Of a stretch of DNA of 64,000 nt, positions 8,243 to 16,011 are shown in pieces; position 1 is the stretch's first letter, and every line of letters begins with the position of its first letter. Position numbers and translations under genes: made by a program. Source of the stretch: a virus. Under the pieces are notes generated by a model. The model was not told the DNA's origin, made no database searches, and was given only the letters and a program-made list of their open reading frames with translations. The stretch lies in IMG/VR virus record IMGVR_UViG_3300033143_005075, positions 56,099-120,098 of that record. One strand, given 5' to 3'.

Positions 8243-8723
8243 GTCTTTCTCCTATCTTCTTGGCGGGATTCCCGGCCCATATTTCATATTGAGGAACATC
8301 TTTTGTGACAATAGCGCCGGCGCCGATTACTGCACCTTGTCCTATGCTTACTCCATCAGTAATAATAGCTGATGCTCCTATCCATACATCATTTGCTATA
8401 TTGATACCTTTATGTGTGTTTGGCTGGTTTCTTATCAGAGTATTGCGTTTTATACCGTGGTTCTGTGCATGTATTTGAACTCCAGGACTGATCAGAACAT
8501 AATCTCCAATGGTGATGCCGCCCTGTCCGTGCATAATAGTATTATATCCTACACTGACAAGTTTTCCCATGCGGATGGTTCCTGTACACGTACGGATGAT
8601 ACAGTTATGCATGATCTTAGTTCCATTGCCCAGAATAATCTCGCCACCATGTTCATTGTATCCAATGTGTGACTCTGGAGAGATAGTACAATGCGCACCC
8701 TTGATGAGTTTGGCTGTTATCAT
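8223..8723 (-). CDS. left-handed beta-helix (hexapeptide) acyltransferase, 166 aa
   Basis: The sequence is built of hexapeptide-repeat strands from start to near the end (GGEIILGNGTKI, GKLVSVGYNTIM, GGITIGDYVLISPGVQIH, ANDVWIGASAIITDGVSIG, QGAVIGAGAIVTKDV) and closes with EIWAGNPAKKIG. This is the WbbJ/LbetaH acyltransferase architecture; the usual reaction is O- or N-acetylation of a sugar using acetyl-CoA. His in IHAQNHG is in the position of the catalytic His of the family. I place the start at 8723 rather than 8735, because it has GGTGA upstream and makes an ATGA overlap with the preceding gene, while the earlier ATG has no ribosome site. Confidence 0.85.
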   Translation of the reverse strand: MITAKLIKGAHCTISPESHIGYNEHGGEIILGNGTKIMHNCIIRTCTGTIRMGKLVSVGYNTIMHGQGGITIGDYVLISPGVQIHAQNHGIKRNTLIRNQPNTHKGINIANDVWIGASAIITDGVSIGQGAVIGAGAIVTKDVPQYEIWAGNPAKKIGERHEDTVL

Positions 8724-9412
8724 GATTTCACCCATCTGGTATTGCTCTGTCGAGTGAAATGCTTACGTAGAAATGCTAACCCTTTACTCTCCCATACATC
8801 AATGCTATTCTTGAAATGTCCTGATGATTCTTTCACCTTGAGACTAACTTCTAGTATCAATATGGCATTCTTCTTCATAGCTTTGTGCAATCGTACCAAT
8901 TCAGAATAGGGATCATATACATGTTCTAAGACATCTAGACACACGACAATATCATAGTGATCATCCTGTAGAACCGCGTCAGAATATAGTATGTTTGTCT
9001 TATATCCACGCTTTAGAACACGACTATGTGCAAATCTTAATAGAGGTCCATTAATGTCCATCATGTCTACATAGTTACCACGTTCTAGAAGGACTATGGT
9101 GTGTGTTCCCACACCACTACCATAATCTAAGCATGTTTTATCTTTATGTTTGGTATCTTTAAAATAGTGTCCTCTACGAACAACACTTGTAAACATCAGA
9201 GTCCTGAGGTATGCATGAAAATCCAAACTCTTGAAGTCTTTATATAGATCTATATAGTCCTCTTCATTACGGATAGGAGCACTACCATCATAGATTCTTA
9301 TAGAATCTGGCGTGCAAATGCCTAGCTGCTGCACATACCTTAGTGGGATATCTATCAGTGGTCCCAGTTCCTCATCTCTTTCTAGCTGTGTCTCTTCAAG
9401 TACGCTTTTCAT
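8720..9412 (-). CDS. SAM-dependent methyltransferase, 230 aa
   Basis: Motif I is CLDYGSGVGTHTIVL (about residues 92-106), followed by VDMMDINGPLLRFAHSR (motif II, acidic Asp for SAM ribose) and YDIVVCLDVLEHVYDP (motif IV region). The C-terminal helices VRLHKAMKKNAILILEVS complete a class I fold. A roughly 90-residue N-terminal extension precedes the catalytic core. This is the second methyltransferase in the glycan island. It could act with the radical SAM enzyme next to it, or O-methylate a different sugar. GAGGAT precedes the ATG. Confidence 0.8.
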   Translation of the reverse strand: MKSVLEETQLERDEELGPLIDIPLRYVQQLGICTPDSIRIYDGSAPIRNEEDYIDLYKDFKSLDFHAYLRTLMFTSVVRRGHYFKDTKHKDKTCLDYGSGVGTHTIVLLERGNYVDMMDINGPLLRFAHSRVLKRGYKTNILYSDAVLQDDHYDIVVCLDVLEHVYDPYSELVRLHKAMKKNAILILEVSLKVKESSGHFKNSIDVWESKGLAFLRKHFTRQSNTRWVKS

Positions 9413-9416
9413 TATC

Positions 9417-10703
9417 TTATCCTCTATTTACTTGCGTATGTTCTTTCAGCCAGTCTCGAAACTCGATTGTTTCAGCATGGAACTCTTCTAGTGTACGATC
9501 CTTGATCTTAAGGATGGGCTTTAGTTCATTCTCTCCACCGGGTCCAAAGAAGTAGAAGTTGTAGTCATCAAGATTCTTGTTAAGGATCTCTACATTGTAT
9601 TTGTCAGGATTGTCCCATATATCAGAGCCGGGGATGGGCACGAAGGTGGTGCATGCTATGATAGAGTAGGGGACCCTAGTTAGCCAGTGTTTGTTATCCT
9701 CTATTGTCTTGGGTGTTTGCCCAGGTGTCCTGATCATCATTAAGATTCGAGTGGTGAACCTGAGCTTGTGAGAGAGTTCGAGCGCTCTGACATTGTCAGC
9801 ACATGTTGCCCGCTTATCCAATAGCTTTAGGACATCATCGTCGAAACTTTCTACACCAAATGAGAGCTCTTTACACCCGCCATCATACATGGCCTTAAGC
9901 ATGTCCTCTGATAGTGGCTTGGTTCGGCACGATACCCGCCAGTAGATGTCCAGCTTCTGGAGCTCCTTACTAACCTCTATAGCATGTCTTGCATTAGCAG
10001 TAAACATGTCATCAGAAAACCTAAACTGTCGTATACCATACTCATCTATGACTTGTTTGACTTCATCCGCTATTGACTTTGGACTTCTGAGTCGAACCCT
10101 ACTGTTGTGAGTGAAAGAAGGCGCAGAACAGAATGCACACTTGAAGGGACAGCCTCTGGAAGATAGCAGGATTGTGGATTTACCATCGTTAGTGTACTGT
10201 TTCTTGAATGCGAAGATATTTCCACCCATATTCCCATCAAGCATCTCTCTAGCAGGAAATGGCAGAGTATCTAGATCTGTCACAAGTTTCCCATGGTATA
10301 CTGGTTTAAGGATGTTGATCTCCATATCTCGCATCATTTCCAGGCATGTTATGTCACCCTCACCTTTTAAGATACTGTCTATATAATTAGTATCAACGAA
10401 CTCATCCGCATATGTGCCTGGGCCACCCAGGATCACGTTACATGTAGGATACTTCTGCTTGATCCTCTTGGCAAACCTGTTAGCTGCAAGTAGCTCGAGG
10501 CTTGTCACGGTGATACCATAGACCCTAGACTCTGGAAGATCCTTTATAGCATTATCTATAGAGTACGCGGAGTAGTTCTTCACGACAGTATTATAATCGT
10601 TCTCTTTAAGAACAGCACCTACTGCTAGCAATCCCATGGGTGCCTGTGCGTTGGGCTCATTGAGATATGGATGGGGTAAATATATAAGTATCATGTCATG
10701 CAT
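9417..10703 (-). CDS. B12-type radical SAM enzyme, 428 aa
   Basis: The N-terminal Rossmann-like region (about 1-125) has the look of a cobalamin-binding domain: APMGLLAVGAVLKENDY, GITVTSLELLAANRFAKRIK and VILGGPGTYADEF. It lacks the DxHxxG motif, as many class B radical SAM enzymes do. The radical SAM core carries the cluster motif RGCPFKCAFCS near residues 183-193 (C-x3-C-x2-C), followed by FRFSDDMFTAN and LSFGVESFDD. Enzymes of this layout methylate unactivated carbons or rearrange substrates. I chose the ATG at 10703, which has AAGGA eight bases upstream; a longer frame to 10736 would overlap the previous gene. It is flanked by a methyltransferase and a pyruvyl transferase. Confidence 0.85.
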   Translation of the reverse strand: MHDMILIYLPHPYLNEPNAQAPMGLLAVGAVLKENDYNTVVKNYSAYSIDNAIKDLPESRVYGITVTSLELLAANRFAKRIKQKYPTCNVILGGPGTYADEFVDTNYIDSILKGEGDITCLEMMRDMEINILKPVYHGKLVTDLDTLPFPAREMLDGNMGGNIFAFKKQYTNDGKSTILLSSRGCPFKCAFCSAPSFTHNSRVRLRSPKSIADEVKQVIDEYGIRQFRFSDDMFTANARHAIEVSKELQKLDIYWRVSCRTKPLSEDMLKAMYDGGCKELSFGVESFDDDVLKLLDKRATCADNVRALELSHKLRFTTRILMMIRTPGQTPKTIEDNKHWLTRVPYSIIACTTFVPIPGSDIWDNPDKYNVEILNKNLDDYNFYFFGPGGENELKPILKIKDRTLEEFHAETIEFRDWLKEHTQVNRG

Positions 10704-10704
10704 G

Positions 10705-11466
10705 TTATATGTCCTTTGACTTGAATGGACACGCATCCATAAGTTTATTGAGATCTATGTTCACTTTATACTCTTTCATATGAACAGACATGTCTTTGAG
10801 TCTGCCCATATCCGGGGTAAGTCTGACTGATGGGCGACTCACTGAAGCAAAGTAGTCTCTGAATTTGAATCCCTGACCAAAGACTTTATTAGAAAGCTCG
10901 ATCCAGTATGATGGAAGACCGTACGCGTCGCCAGCTATTATTCCATGTAGTGCACTTGAGACGATTCGTTCACATGACAACACATCATCTACAAATCCAT
11001 TTATTGATTGTGTGATATCAATAACCTTGACTTTTGGATTACCTACAAATCGTTTAAGCCATGGATGTTTTACATCTACGTAGTGTGGAATGATGCCCCA
11101 AACATATTTCTTTTCGACCTTCGGATGATAGTATCTTGGATACAGAAGGGCGGGATCACCATATACTTCTGGACAAGGAACCTTGAGCTGAAGCAGTCTC
11201 TGCCTGGTCATGGGTCCCCTGACTGCTAGAACTTGCTTAGGTGGGCCCTTTTGGAAGTTGTCAGCTGGGAGCATAAATCCACTTCCCCATACTATGGTAT
11301 TACGATCCACAAGATTCATCTGGCTTCCAATTACTGAGTACTTTGGCTTACTTATGTCTGTACATAAAACTGCTTTCTTACCAGAGATTAGTGAAGTTAG
11401 ATATGGTGAGAGTATGTCTCCCCAATTTGCAAGACCCGCGCACCAACGCATTGGTATTTGATCCAT
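10705..11466 (-). CDS. polysaccharide pyruvyl transferase family protein, 253 aa
   Basis: Family features are clear: NWGDILSPYL near residue 13, VWGSGFMLP, AVRGPMTRQRLL, then YGDPALLYP and the C-terminal SSALHGIIAGDAYGLPSYWI. These match the polysaccharide pyruvyl transferase (WcaK/CsaB-like) family, which adds a ketal pyruvate from phosphoenolpyruvate to a sugar, giving an acidic glycan. It has the GT-B-like fold of the family at somewhat less than usual length. A CGGAG ribosome site precedes the start. It sits between the radical SAM enzyme and a GT-A gene. Confidence 0.85.
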   Translation of the reverse strand: MDQIPMRWCAGLANWGDILSPYLTSLISGKKAVLCTDISKPKYSVIGSQMNLVDRNTIVWGSGFMLPADNFQKGPPKQVLAVRGPMTRQRLLQLKVPCPEVYGDPALLYPRYYHPKVEKKYVWGIIPHYVDVKHPWLKRFVGNPKVKVIDITQSINGFVDDVLSCERIVSSALHGIIAGDAYGLPSYWIELSNKVFGQGFKFRDYFASVSRPSVRLTPDMGRLKDMSVHMKEYKVNIDLNKLMDACPFKSKDI

Positions 11467-11468
11467 GA

Positions 11469-12158
11469 TTATCTCCGTGTCTTATTTAGAATGTAAGCAC
11501 TATTCTTTGCTCCAGTGCCGATATGTTCTACATATTGGTGTGGTAGTGTTGCTAGTTTAAATCCATGATTTGAAAATGTTCCTGTGAATTGTCCCTCGGT
11601 GTTTGGTGGCTTCTTGAATCGACCAGTTTTCCTAACTGCATCCATAGATTGTATACTTGGGTTTAATGTGTAGTGTCCGAACTGTTTACATTTTGCCTTC
11701 TTGTAATCAAACTTTCCCTTATTCTCATCCTTATCCCATAGATGTATGAGACATGATTCGCCCTTGATTATCTTTGGTATGTCACCCATGCCAGGTTTCA
11801 ATACGACTATCTTTATCCTGGTGGTATTCTTAATGATATGGATTCCTTTGCTTATGAACTTACCTTTCTTGATGAACCGCCAATCATCCTCTAAGTGAAG
11901 CACATATGGTGTCTTGACATGTTTAAACACATTGTTCAGATTAGCTGCATGTCCTTTCTCTGAAGAACTAAGGACATTCATGAATGGATACAGCTTCTTC
12001 ATTGCTGCAACTTGTTCTTTGGGGGAATGATCATCTGAGACTATCCATTCAGCTATTCTATCTTGGTCTTCGCACATCTCGAGTAATGATGCGATAGTCT
12101 TCTTGAAAAGATGTAATCGCTTACATGTTGTCATTGTTACTGTTACATCTTTAGTCAT
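11469..12158 (-). CDS. GT-A (GT2-like) glycosyltransferase, 229 aa
   Basis: A GT2-type opening, VTVTMTTCKRLHLFKKTIASLL, is followed by EWIVSDDHS and the metal-binding motif YVLHLEDDWRF near residues 85-95. The C-terminal half contains YTLNPSIQSMDAVRKTGRF and FSNHGFKLATLPHQYVEHIG, plausible acceptor-side elements. It is basic, with no membrane segment. TTGGAG provides a good ribosome site and the gap to the next gene is three bases. The donor and acceptor cannot be read from the sequence. Confidence 0.85.
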   Translation of the reverse strand: MTKDVTVTMTTCKRLHLFKKTIASLLEMCEDQDRIAEWIVSDDHSPKEQVAAMKKLYPFMNVLSSSEKGHAANLNNVFKHVKTPYVLHLEDDWRFIKKGKFISKGIHIIKNTTRIKIVVLKPGMGDIPKIIKGESCLIHLWDKDENKGKFDYKKAKCKQFGHYTLNPSIQSMDAVRKTGRFKKPPNTEGQFTGTFSNHGFKLATLPHQYVEHIGTGAKNSAYILNKTRR

Positions 12159-12161
12159 TAG

Positions 12162-12815
12162 CTACTCCAAGAACCTAATTGCCCGATCGATTTCACATGA
12201 AGGCCCACTGTGGCTACCGGTTTGGCCCATGTGATCTACATATGAATTGATTGTACTACAGATATGCCACTGATCTGTTGTTGCGAGCCAGTAACAGAAG
12301 TCCCAGTCCCATCCTTTATGTTTTGGGCCTTTCTGTGTTGTCTGCTTTCGATACCACTCCCAAGCATCTCTTTTAATAATGCAACCTAACCCACCTATAG
12401 ATACCTTTCTGACATATCCTTTTGCGTCCCTATTTCCAGCTTTAACTTTATGTGTGTCAGTATTAAACAGGGTACCAAATCCCATTTTTGGGAGATCTTT
12501 GACCATATTTTCTACAATATTAAAGATATTAGGATGGACAATGCAGTCTGCATCTAGTGCGAATAGATATTCATCCTCACATATAAGAAACTCTTCATTG
12601 ATTGCTCTAGAAGTGGCTTGATATGGTCCTGCTAATGTGCTGTTTTTGGTAATCATGAGGTCCATCTCTTCTATAATTAAAGGATATGCTGTCGTAGACA
12701 TGTCATCAAAGAGGTGAAGCTTAATATCAGTCCGGCTACGCATAGCTTCCTTAATAGTTGATAAAGTCAATCTTAAGTAGTTTGGCCGATTCTTAAATGG
12801 TAGAACCACTCTCAT
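12162..12815 (-). CDS. GT-A (GT2-like) glycosyltransferase, 217 aa
   Basis: The start MRVVLPFKNRPNYLRLTLST and LHLFDDMST are standard for GT2 enzymes. The DxD motif is explicit in YLFALDADCIVHPNIF (residues 83-98). Downstream come VSIGGLGCIIKRDAWEWY and HKGWDWDFCYW, resembling the ED/WDW-type region around the catalytic base. It overlaps the upstream GT4 gene by four bases, so the two are translationally coupled. Shine-Dalgarno AGGAGAT. Confidence 0.85.
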   Translation of the reverse strand: MRVVLPFKNRPNYLRLTLSTIKEAMRSRTDIKLHLFDDMSTTAYPLIIEEMDLMITKNSTLAGPYQATSRAINEEFLICEDEYLFALDADCIVHPNIFNIVENMVKDLPKMGFGTLFNTDTHKVKAGNRDAKGYVRKVSIGGLGCIIKRDAWEWYRKQTTQKGPKHKGWDWDFCYWLATTDQWHICSTINSYVDHMGQTGSHSGPSCEIDRAIRFLE

Positions 12816-13945
12816 GTTAACATCTCCTTTACCATTTTAAGTGTCGTATCTTGTCCATAGCTATCAAGTAGCTTCTTCCTCTGTTCTGCAATAATAGCAG
12901 GACTATCTCTACGTTCATATGCATCACGCATCCAGTTTCTGAGGTCCATGACATCTACATCTGCCCAGTTCATGTAGCAGTTAAAGTAATTATATGCCCA
13001 GAAAGCATTTCTGACAGGTCTCATCCGATATGGGAGCTTCTTCTGATTGTATTCAGTAAGGAAGTCTTCGGGACCACCATATGCTGTAGTGATCACTGGA
13101 TTGTTGAACATGATAGCATCTACAATGGGGAGGCCTGTGCCCTCACCGCGGTGGGGGAGAACAAAGCAGTCTCCTAGCTTATGTATTGCTTTCATGGATT
13201 CATTGCTGAGTTGTTCATGTATCAGAAGTATATCTGGTAGGAGCTCTCGGCCGCATCCCATTTCTATCGTTAGGTTATTAATAGTCTGTATCATTGCCTT
13301 TGTTTCTGCCGGAGAGTGGTCTACTCTGTAGCTCTTCAAAAGTAGAGTAACTGGTTCTGAGGCATCGAACTCGCTGACATATGCCTCGAGCAGTGCATCG
13401 GGGTTCTTTCGTGGGATCCACTGGAAGATTGAATAAAAGCAAAAGTTCTTGGGTCTGAGGTTGTTGATGATTGGATCGAGGTTTGTCTGATTGATGGGCT
13501 CATCTGCAGATTTGATGTCTTCAGGGAAGAGGGTAGGTGGCAAGACCTTGACTGGGATCTTGACTCCGGATTCTTCGAAGACCTTCTTAATCCGAGTCGC
13601 AGTTACCCAACACTCATCAGCATACTTGTTGAGCTTTGCGACCCAGTCTGTTGGGAGAAGATCAGTCTCCCAGGTAGTGTAGCAGATATTCTTGACGCCG
13701 TCGCGATGGACTTTGTCCATAGCACAGGCTAAGATATGAGAAATTCTTATGTCAGGATCATTGAACTTGTTCTTGAGGCGCTTGCATTCCTGATACTTCC
13801 AGTCATCAGATAGCTTGGTATCATCACTATCTATTTGTGTGACTGAGACATCAAAACCTGCTCTCTTTAGCAGGATGATATTGCGGCGACTGGCATCGCC
13901 ATACCCACTGTTCTTGAATGCTTCACTGAGGTATTCGACTTTCAT
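12812..13945 (-). CDS. GT4 glycosyltransferase, 377 aa; first gene of the glycan island
   Basis: A full-length GT-B enzyme. The N terminus is SEAFKNSGYGDASRRNIILLKRAG (Gly-rich donor loop, split here only by reading: SGYGDASRRN), then NICYTTWETDLLP and DECWVTATRIKKVFEESGV. The C-terminal domain has FCFYSIFQWIPRKNP and the diagnostic LPHRGEGTGLPIVDAIMFN near residues 260-279, which holds the E-x7-E-like donor-binding region, then PVITTAYGGPEDF. It is likely the committed enzyme of the island, being first in the operon, with AGGAG upstream and a promoter-like TTGACA element in the preceding gap. Confidence 0.9.
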   Translation of the reverse strand: MKVEYLSEAFKNSGYGDASRRNIILLKRAGFDVSVTQIDSDDTKLSDDWKYQECKRLKNKFNDPDIRISHILACAMDKVHRDGVKNICYTTWETDLLPTDWVAKLNKYADECWVTATRIKKVFEESGVKIPVKVLPPTLFPEDIKSADEPINQTNLDPIINNLRPKNFCFYSIFQWIPRKNPDALLEAYVSEFDASEPVTLLLKSYRVDHSPAETKAMIQTINNLTIEMGCGRELLPDILLIHEQLSNESMKAIHKLGDCFVLPHRGEGTGLPIVDAIMFNNPVITTAYGGPEDFLTEYNQKKLPYRMRPVRNAFWAYNYFNCYMNWADVDVMDLRNWMRDAYERRDSPAIIAEQRKKLLDSYGQDTTLKMVKEMLT

Positions 13946-13977
13946 CTAAAGCTCTCCTATTCTCTATTTTATGGCAG

Positions 13978-14004
13978 CGTATAGTCTTGTATAGATCTTG
14001 TCAA
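13978..14004 (-). promoter_or_regulatory. candidate promoter for the glycan island
   Basis: On the minus strand a perfect -35 hexamer TTGACA lies at 14004-13999 and a -10-like TATACG at 13983-13978, spaced 15 bases, which is shorter than ideal. It sits in the 78-bp gap between the tail-tip gene (ends 14024) and the first glycosyltransferase gene (starts 13945). It is the only sizeable gap between the two functional blocks, so separate transcription of the island is plausible. Confidence 0.4.
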
Positions 14005-14023
14005 GTCATTTAAGAATAATTCG

Positions 14024-14584
14024 CTATCTTGTGTCTACCACAGCATCTATGCCTGCTCTGTCTGTAGCATCAAAGATTAGCTTCTTCAGCGATCGTCCAG
14101 TATCAAGATTTGTCTTTGTCGCCACCATCGCCGCCCCCCAGTATCCCGGAAGATTTGCCTCAGATAGCATATATACATTATTGTCATTCGTTGTGACAGC
14201 AAGCGGCCATGTAAATACACTAGAATTATTCTTGATCGTGTTGATATTTGTCTGCGCCTGCACCGATAGGCTGAACACATTCCCGTCAAAAGTAAATCCT
14301 TCGGATATCAAAGAAACAGTCTTATCGTCGATTTCAGCATACCTTGTCTGTTTGTGGGCGGTGAGATCCCCATGGTCCATGATATCTTTCTCACCCTGGG
14401 ACATCTCTGCCACCAAGCCCGAATCCTCTTTCCAGTACTTCTGAGATACCCCAGATACGTCGCTCAAGTTGGGGTTCTTCAGCCAGTTGACAGTATCTGT
14501 AGGGGTATTCGCACTCATCCTATATTCGGTTACGCGATCTGCGACCAGTGCATCATCTGGATCGTATATAATATAATCGGCCAT
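14024..14584 (-). CDS. tail-fibre tip/assembly-like protein, 186 aa (DUF4376-like C terminus)
   Basis: The C-terminal third (FDGNVFSLSVQAQTN, WPLAVTTNDNNVYML, GYWGAAMVATK, LDTGRSLKKLIFDA, ending AVVDTR) follows a pattern seen in small tail-associated proteins of many phages, some labelled DUF4376. The N-terminal part is short and acidic (YIIYDPDDALVADRV). It is the last tail gene before the glycan island and starts directly at the end of the LamG/NHL gene (shared base), with AGGAGG upstream. Role inferred from position: fibre tip, chaperone or attachment factor. Confidence 0.55.
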   Translation of the reverse strand: MADYIIYDPDDALVADRVTEYRMSANTPTDTVNWLKNPNLSDVSGVSQKYWKEDSGLVAEMSQGEKDIMDHGDLTAHKQTRYAEIDDKTVSLISEGFTFDGNVFSLSVQAQTNINTIKNNSSVFTWPLAVTTNDNNVYMLSEANLPGYWGAAMVATKTNLDTGRSLKKLIFDATDRAGIDAVVDTR

Positions 14585-16011
14585 TACGCATTCCTCCTGA
14601 ATTTTAGTTCTGTTCCCACCGCAGTTGGTGAATCTACATATAATAAATCAATACTACCTGCCAAATCTATCAATTTATTGCCGTTATAATTTAGTAGGGC
14701 TGTTCGTGCGTTGAGTGTGTCTGATACATAAACTCGATTGTGGATAGAGGTAATTTCTCTCAACGATGAAAACTGCCCAACTCCTGAACCACTTGAACCA
14801 TAAGACAGCAATAGGGAATAATCAGACAAATCAAAAAACGCTATACGGGCGTTAGCATTATCAAGAACATATATAATCCCGTTGGCAATATGAAGACCTC
14901 GTGGACCATCTAAGTTACTCGACCCGAATGTCGTATTGGCTGATAGGTCCGATTGATTTAAGACAACCACCTGATCCCCAATAAATGACGCGATGAATAT
15001 TTTACTATCTGCTACTCCGATCCCCCTCGGGGATGACACAACGGCTCCCGAATTTGCATCCCACGTCAATCCGGATTCTACCCACACGCATACCCGATTA
15101 TTGCCTTCATCTGTTATATATATCTTCCCATTGTCGATTGTTATTCCTATGGGGCCCGAAAAGTTCTCATCACCAGCTCCCGTCGATCCAAAATTCGATT
15201 CCCATGCCAACGTGGACTCGTTCCATACAGTAACACGATCATTACCAAAATCAACTACATAGATTTTACCGTTTGAAATGGCAATCCCTCTTGGATCGCG
15301 GAACTGCCCATTCCCTAGTCCATTAGCACCAAATGAAGTGATATATGACAAGTCGGTTTCATCCCATACAGTAATTTTATCACCAGAAGCTAATGGAGGC
15401 GATTCTGCTATATAAATCTTTCCGTTGGAAATTGCAACACCATACGGGTGGACCGTTCCGACTGTATCCCTCCAAACTATAGGCGTTGGTTCATTCAGTG
15501 CCCATCTATATTCTAATCCATAATGTATTCCATCTGTACCTCTACATGCATATATTGTTGCCACTTCATCTGCCGGTAGAACTCTATTATATATTCGCAG
15601 ATCATCAATGACTCCGTGAAAGTTATTAGTTCCATAGCCAGCATCACCAACCCGTAAATAATCATTAGTAACCGCTCCCGTCGTTTGTGTGTCCGATATA
15701 TCAAATACACCGTTAATGAATATGCCATTTACGCCTGCATTAGTATAATAACAAGCGACATGATACCACTGTGTAGTAGACGTTATCGTTGCATTACTTT
15801 CAGTTCCTTTTGCTTTATGTCTGCGTAAGATAGTTTGTATTTCATTACTGGTGTTAAATCTAATTAAGAAGTTATCCTCTACATAAATTAATGTATGAAT
15901 AGATCCGATATTGTCTCTTTTGACCCAAAAGCATATAGTTCCATCAGTTGGCACAGTAATGACTGCGTCACTTACAAGAGCTTGACTCACACCATCAAAT
16001 TGCATAGCCAT
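14584..16011 (-). CDS. LamG-like + six-bladed NHL propeller tail protein, 475 aa
   Basis: Residues 1-155 form a concanavalin/LamG-like jelly roll: GTICFWVKRD, WYHVACYY, GIFINGVFD, FHGVIDDLRIYNRVL. Residues 180-460 contain six NHL-type repeats, each of form P-x-G-(I/V)-x-I-x-N-G-K-I-Y-(I/V)-x-D-x-x-N-x-R-(V/I), for example GIAISNGKIYVVDFGNDRV and GITIDNGKIYITDEGNNRV. NHL propellers bind protein, RNA or carbohydrate; LamG modules bind glycans. The gene directly follows the giant fibre gene (they share base 16011), so a role at the fibre tip or as receptor-binding protein is likely. No enzymatic motif is visible. Confidence 0.8.
   Translation of the reverse strand: MAMQFDGVSQALVSDAVITVPTDGTICFWVKRDNIGSIHTLIYVEDNFLIRFNTSNEIQTILRRHKAKGTESNATITSTTQWYHVACYYTNAGVNGIFINGVFDISDTQTTGAVTNDYLRVGDAGYGTNNFHGVIDDLRIYNRVLPADEVATIYACRGTDGIHYGLEYRWALNEPTPIVWRDTVGTVHPYGVAISNGKIYIAESPPLASGDKITVWDETDLSYITSFGANGLGNGQFRDPRGIAISNGKIYVVDFGNDRVTVWNESTLAWESNFGSTGAGDENFSGPIGITIDNGKIYITDEGNNRVCVWVESGLTWDANSGAVVSSPRGIGVADSKIFIASFIGDQVVVLNQSDLSANTTFGSSNLDGPRGLHIANGIIYVLDNANARIAFFDLSDYSLLLSYGSSGSGVGQFSSLREITSIHNRVYVSDTLNARTALLNYNGNKLIDLAGSIDLLYVDSPTAVGTELKFRRNA

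Noticed and set aside
10704-10736. Longer N terminus for the radical SAM gene, starting at 10736
   Set aside because: It overlaps the previous gene and has no ribosome site, while the ATG at 10703 has a good one.
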